A stretch of DNA of 64,000 nt from Jaminaea rosea (taxonomy: Eukaryota; Basidiomycota; Exobasidiomycetes; Microstromatales), in the NCBI RefSeq assembly GCF_003144245.1, contig NW_020289987.1, forward strand, positions 372,001-436,000, read 5' to 3'. The translations under genes and the position numbers were made by a program. This document shows, one piece after another, positions 62,956-64,000 of this stretch. The stretch's first letter is position 1. Each line of letters opens with the position of its first letter. The notes beneath the pieces were generated by a model that did no database searches, was not told where the DNA came from, and was given only the letters and a program-made list of their open reading frames with translations.

Positions 62956-64000
62956 TTACTCTGCCTCTCCCTGCAAGCTAGGGTGTTCTGCCGCGCCTTG
63001 ATTGTCCCCTCCCTCCTCCTCTCCTCCCGCACGATCCTCAGCGATGGTTGGCAGGAAGCGAGCCTTCATATCCTCCTCAACTACCATACTCGGCGCCCCT
63101 TCTTGATGATGCGGAAGAGCCTGACCCATCGGCTGGAAATGATATTGATGCTGGCCCTGACCGTGGTGTTGAACAGAGTAGGAGCGTTTCAGCCCCGGCA
63201 GGAGGCTCAGACCGTCTGCTGCCTCGACTCGAGACGTGCTTGTCTCAGCTGACGACGAGCAGGCTGTGAGCCCAAGTCCTGCTTCAGCGCCGGCACCGCC
63301 GCAGTGTATCGTAGGCATGGAAGTCAGCGTTGGCGAGCACGCCGAGGGGCCGTAGTGGCTTTGGCCGGTAGTGATGGGCGCCCCTGTTGCAGCGGTGGTG
63401 CTGGAGGAGATGAAGGCCGAGCTGGACCATGGAGCCATTCCAGCTGTAGAGGCGCCGCTGTTCGTGTCGACTGCGTGTTGGTATTGGTTCAGAAGCTGCT
63501 CCCCAGAAGTCGCTGCCGCAGTGGTTGAGACTAGCTGACTCGTGTTCCCGCCGGCAGATCCAGTTGTCTCCCAGTAGGCTTGAGACATGAGAGGTACCTG
63601 CATCGTACTAGGCGAGGACTCGACGGTAGCTGGAGCGACCCCAGTGCAACCGTGCCCCTCCGCAACTGAGGAAGGCGCATAATTCATCATCCCATCCATG
63701 CTCGCCGTAGTTACACTGTCACCGACCCCACCGGTAAAACTAGCCTGCATCGTTGGGCTGGTGGCGGGCAGAGCTTGAATCGAGTCCGCACTGCCTGGGC
63801 TGCTAGCAAAACCCGAGACCTGTTGTTGCGAGCTTGAGGCTCCGCCGTGACTGCTGATCGAGATGGTGCGATCCCGACCCGTCGTGACAACGTGCAGGGT
63901 GTTCCCACCTTCAGACACATCGACATGTTGTTGATACTGGTGCTGATCCTGCGGATTGGATTGCATCGAATGCCAATTTTGCTGATAAGCGGTTACGTAC
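62956..64000 (-). CDS. Partial unknown Gln/Ser/Thr-rich protein, cut by the right edge
   Basis: The frame is open from the window edge to a stop at 62956, about 347 residues. An ATG at 63966 exists, but codons before it remain open and keep the same glutamine-rich style, so the true start is probably outside. The sequence is low in complexity (Ser, Thr, Gln, Gly, His), with a more structured-looking segment GLSLLPGLKRSYSVQHHGQG and MVVEEDMKARFLPTI before an acidic end. Such C termini are common in fungal transcription regulators, but nothing here proves it. Confidence 0.6.
   Translation of the reverse strand, partial: YVTAYQQNWHSMQSNPQDQHQYQQHVDVSEGGNTLHVVTTGRDRTISISSHGGASSSQQQVSGFASSPGSADSIQALPATSPTMQASFTGGVGDSVTTASMDGMMNYAPSSVAEGHGCTGVAPATVESSPSTMQVPLMSQAYWETTGSAGGNTSQLVSTTAAATSGEQLLNQYQHAVDTNSGASTAGMAPWSSSAFISSSTTAATGAPITTGQSHYGPSACSPTLTSMPTIHCGGAGAEAGLGLTACSSSAETSTSRVEAADGLSLLPGLKRSYSVQHHGQGQHQYHFQPMGQALPHHQEGAPSMVVEEDMKARFLPTIAEDRAGGEEEGGDNQGAAEHPSLQGEAE

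Noticed and set aside
1-64000. Transposons, LTR elements or viral fossils, CRISPR arrays, rRNA and tRNA genes
   Set aside because: No reverse transcriptase, integrase, capsid or transposase motifs, no long terminal repeats, no regularly spaced repeats, and no tRNA A/B box pair that I could recognise. A tRNAscan or Rfam run would settle RNA genes.

Overview
The window is 64 kb of compact, GC-rich eukaryotic nuclear DNA. I read 28 protein-coding genes. Introns are short (mostly 60-136 bp) with GTGAGT-like donors and CAG/TAG acceptors. Marker genes (mitochondrial lipoyl synthase, SNU13, eIF2B subunits, a MCH1-like MFS carrier, Bbc1/Aim3-like and PalI-like proteins, a Xpt1-like Stealth protein, a HEI10-like RING protein) point to a fungus. 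Gene style and the Stealth protein favour Basidiomycota, possibly a smut-type (Ustilaginomycotina) yeast; the phylum is an inference. I see no transposons, viral fossils, CRISPR arrays, rRNA or tRNA genes.

Layout. 1-1366: no supported gene. 1367-17526 is a housekeeping block: sterol desaturase/fatty acid hydroxylase (+), GCIP-like (-), lipoyl synthase (+), endosomal/vacuolar syntaxin (-), twin CX9C protein (-), SNU13 (+), cytosolic arginyl-tRNA synthetase (-), an unknown coiled-coil protein (+), eIF2B gamma (-) and eIF2B delta (+). 18113-25501: a large F-box protein (-), an MFS carrier (-) and a small unknown (+). 26460-41811: a probable motor-adaptor protein with a HAP1/TRAK-like CC1 box and a C-terminal membrane anchor (+), a PHAF1/UPF0183 protein (+), a J-protein (-), a ubiquitin-like/BAG protein (+), a Bbc1/Aim3-like proline-rich protein (-), a PalI/Rim9-like membrane protein (+) and TspO (-). 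42426-48596: three adjacent paralogues of a family I do not recognise, the strongest candidate here for something undescribed. 48962-62456: an LRR plus CCCH zinc-finger protein (+), a cysteine-rich unknown (+), a Stealth-family sugar-phosphate transferase (-) and a HEI10-like meiotic RING protein (+). The right edge cuts a glutamine/serine-rich gene (-).

Gene relationships. Two head-to-head pairs join functional partners: eIF2B gamma with eIF2B delta (157 bp apart, with a near-perfect inverted repeat near the middle), and a J-protein with a BAG-domain protein, both Hsp70 co-chaperones (307 bp apart). Two of the three unknown paralogues are also head-to-head (278 bp). Many genes begin or end with tiny exons, and the HEI10-like gene appears to contain a 12-nt internal exon carrying two zinc ligands of its RING finger. 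All exon coordinates were derived by hand from splice consensus, reading frame and family conservation; none is backed by transcript data.
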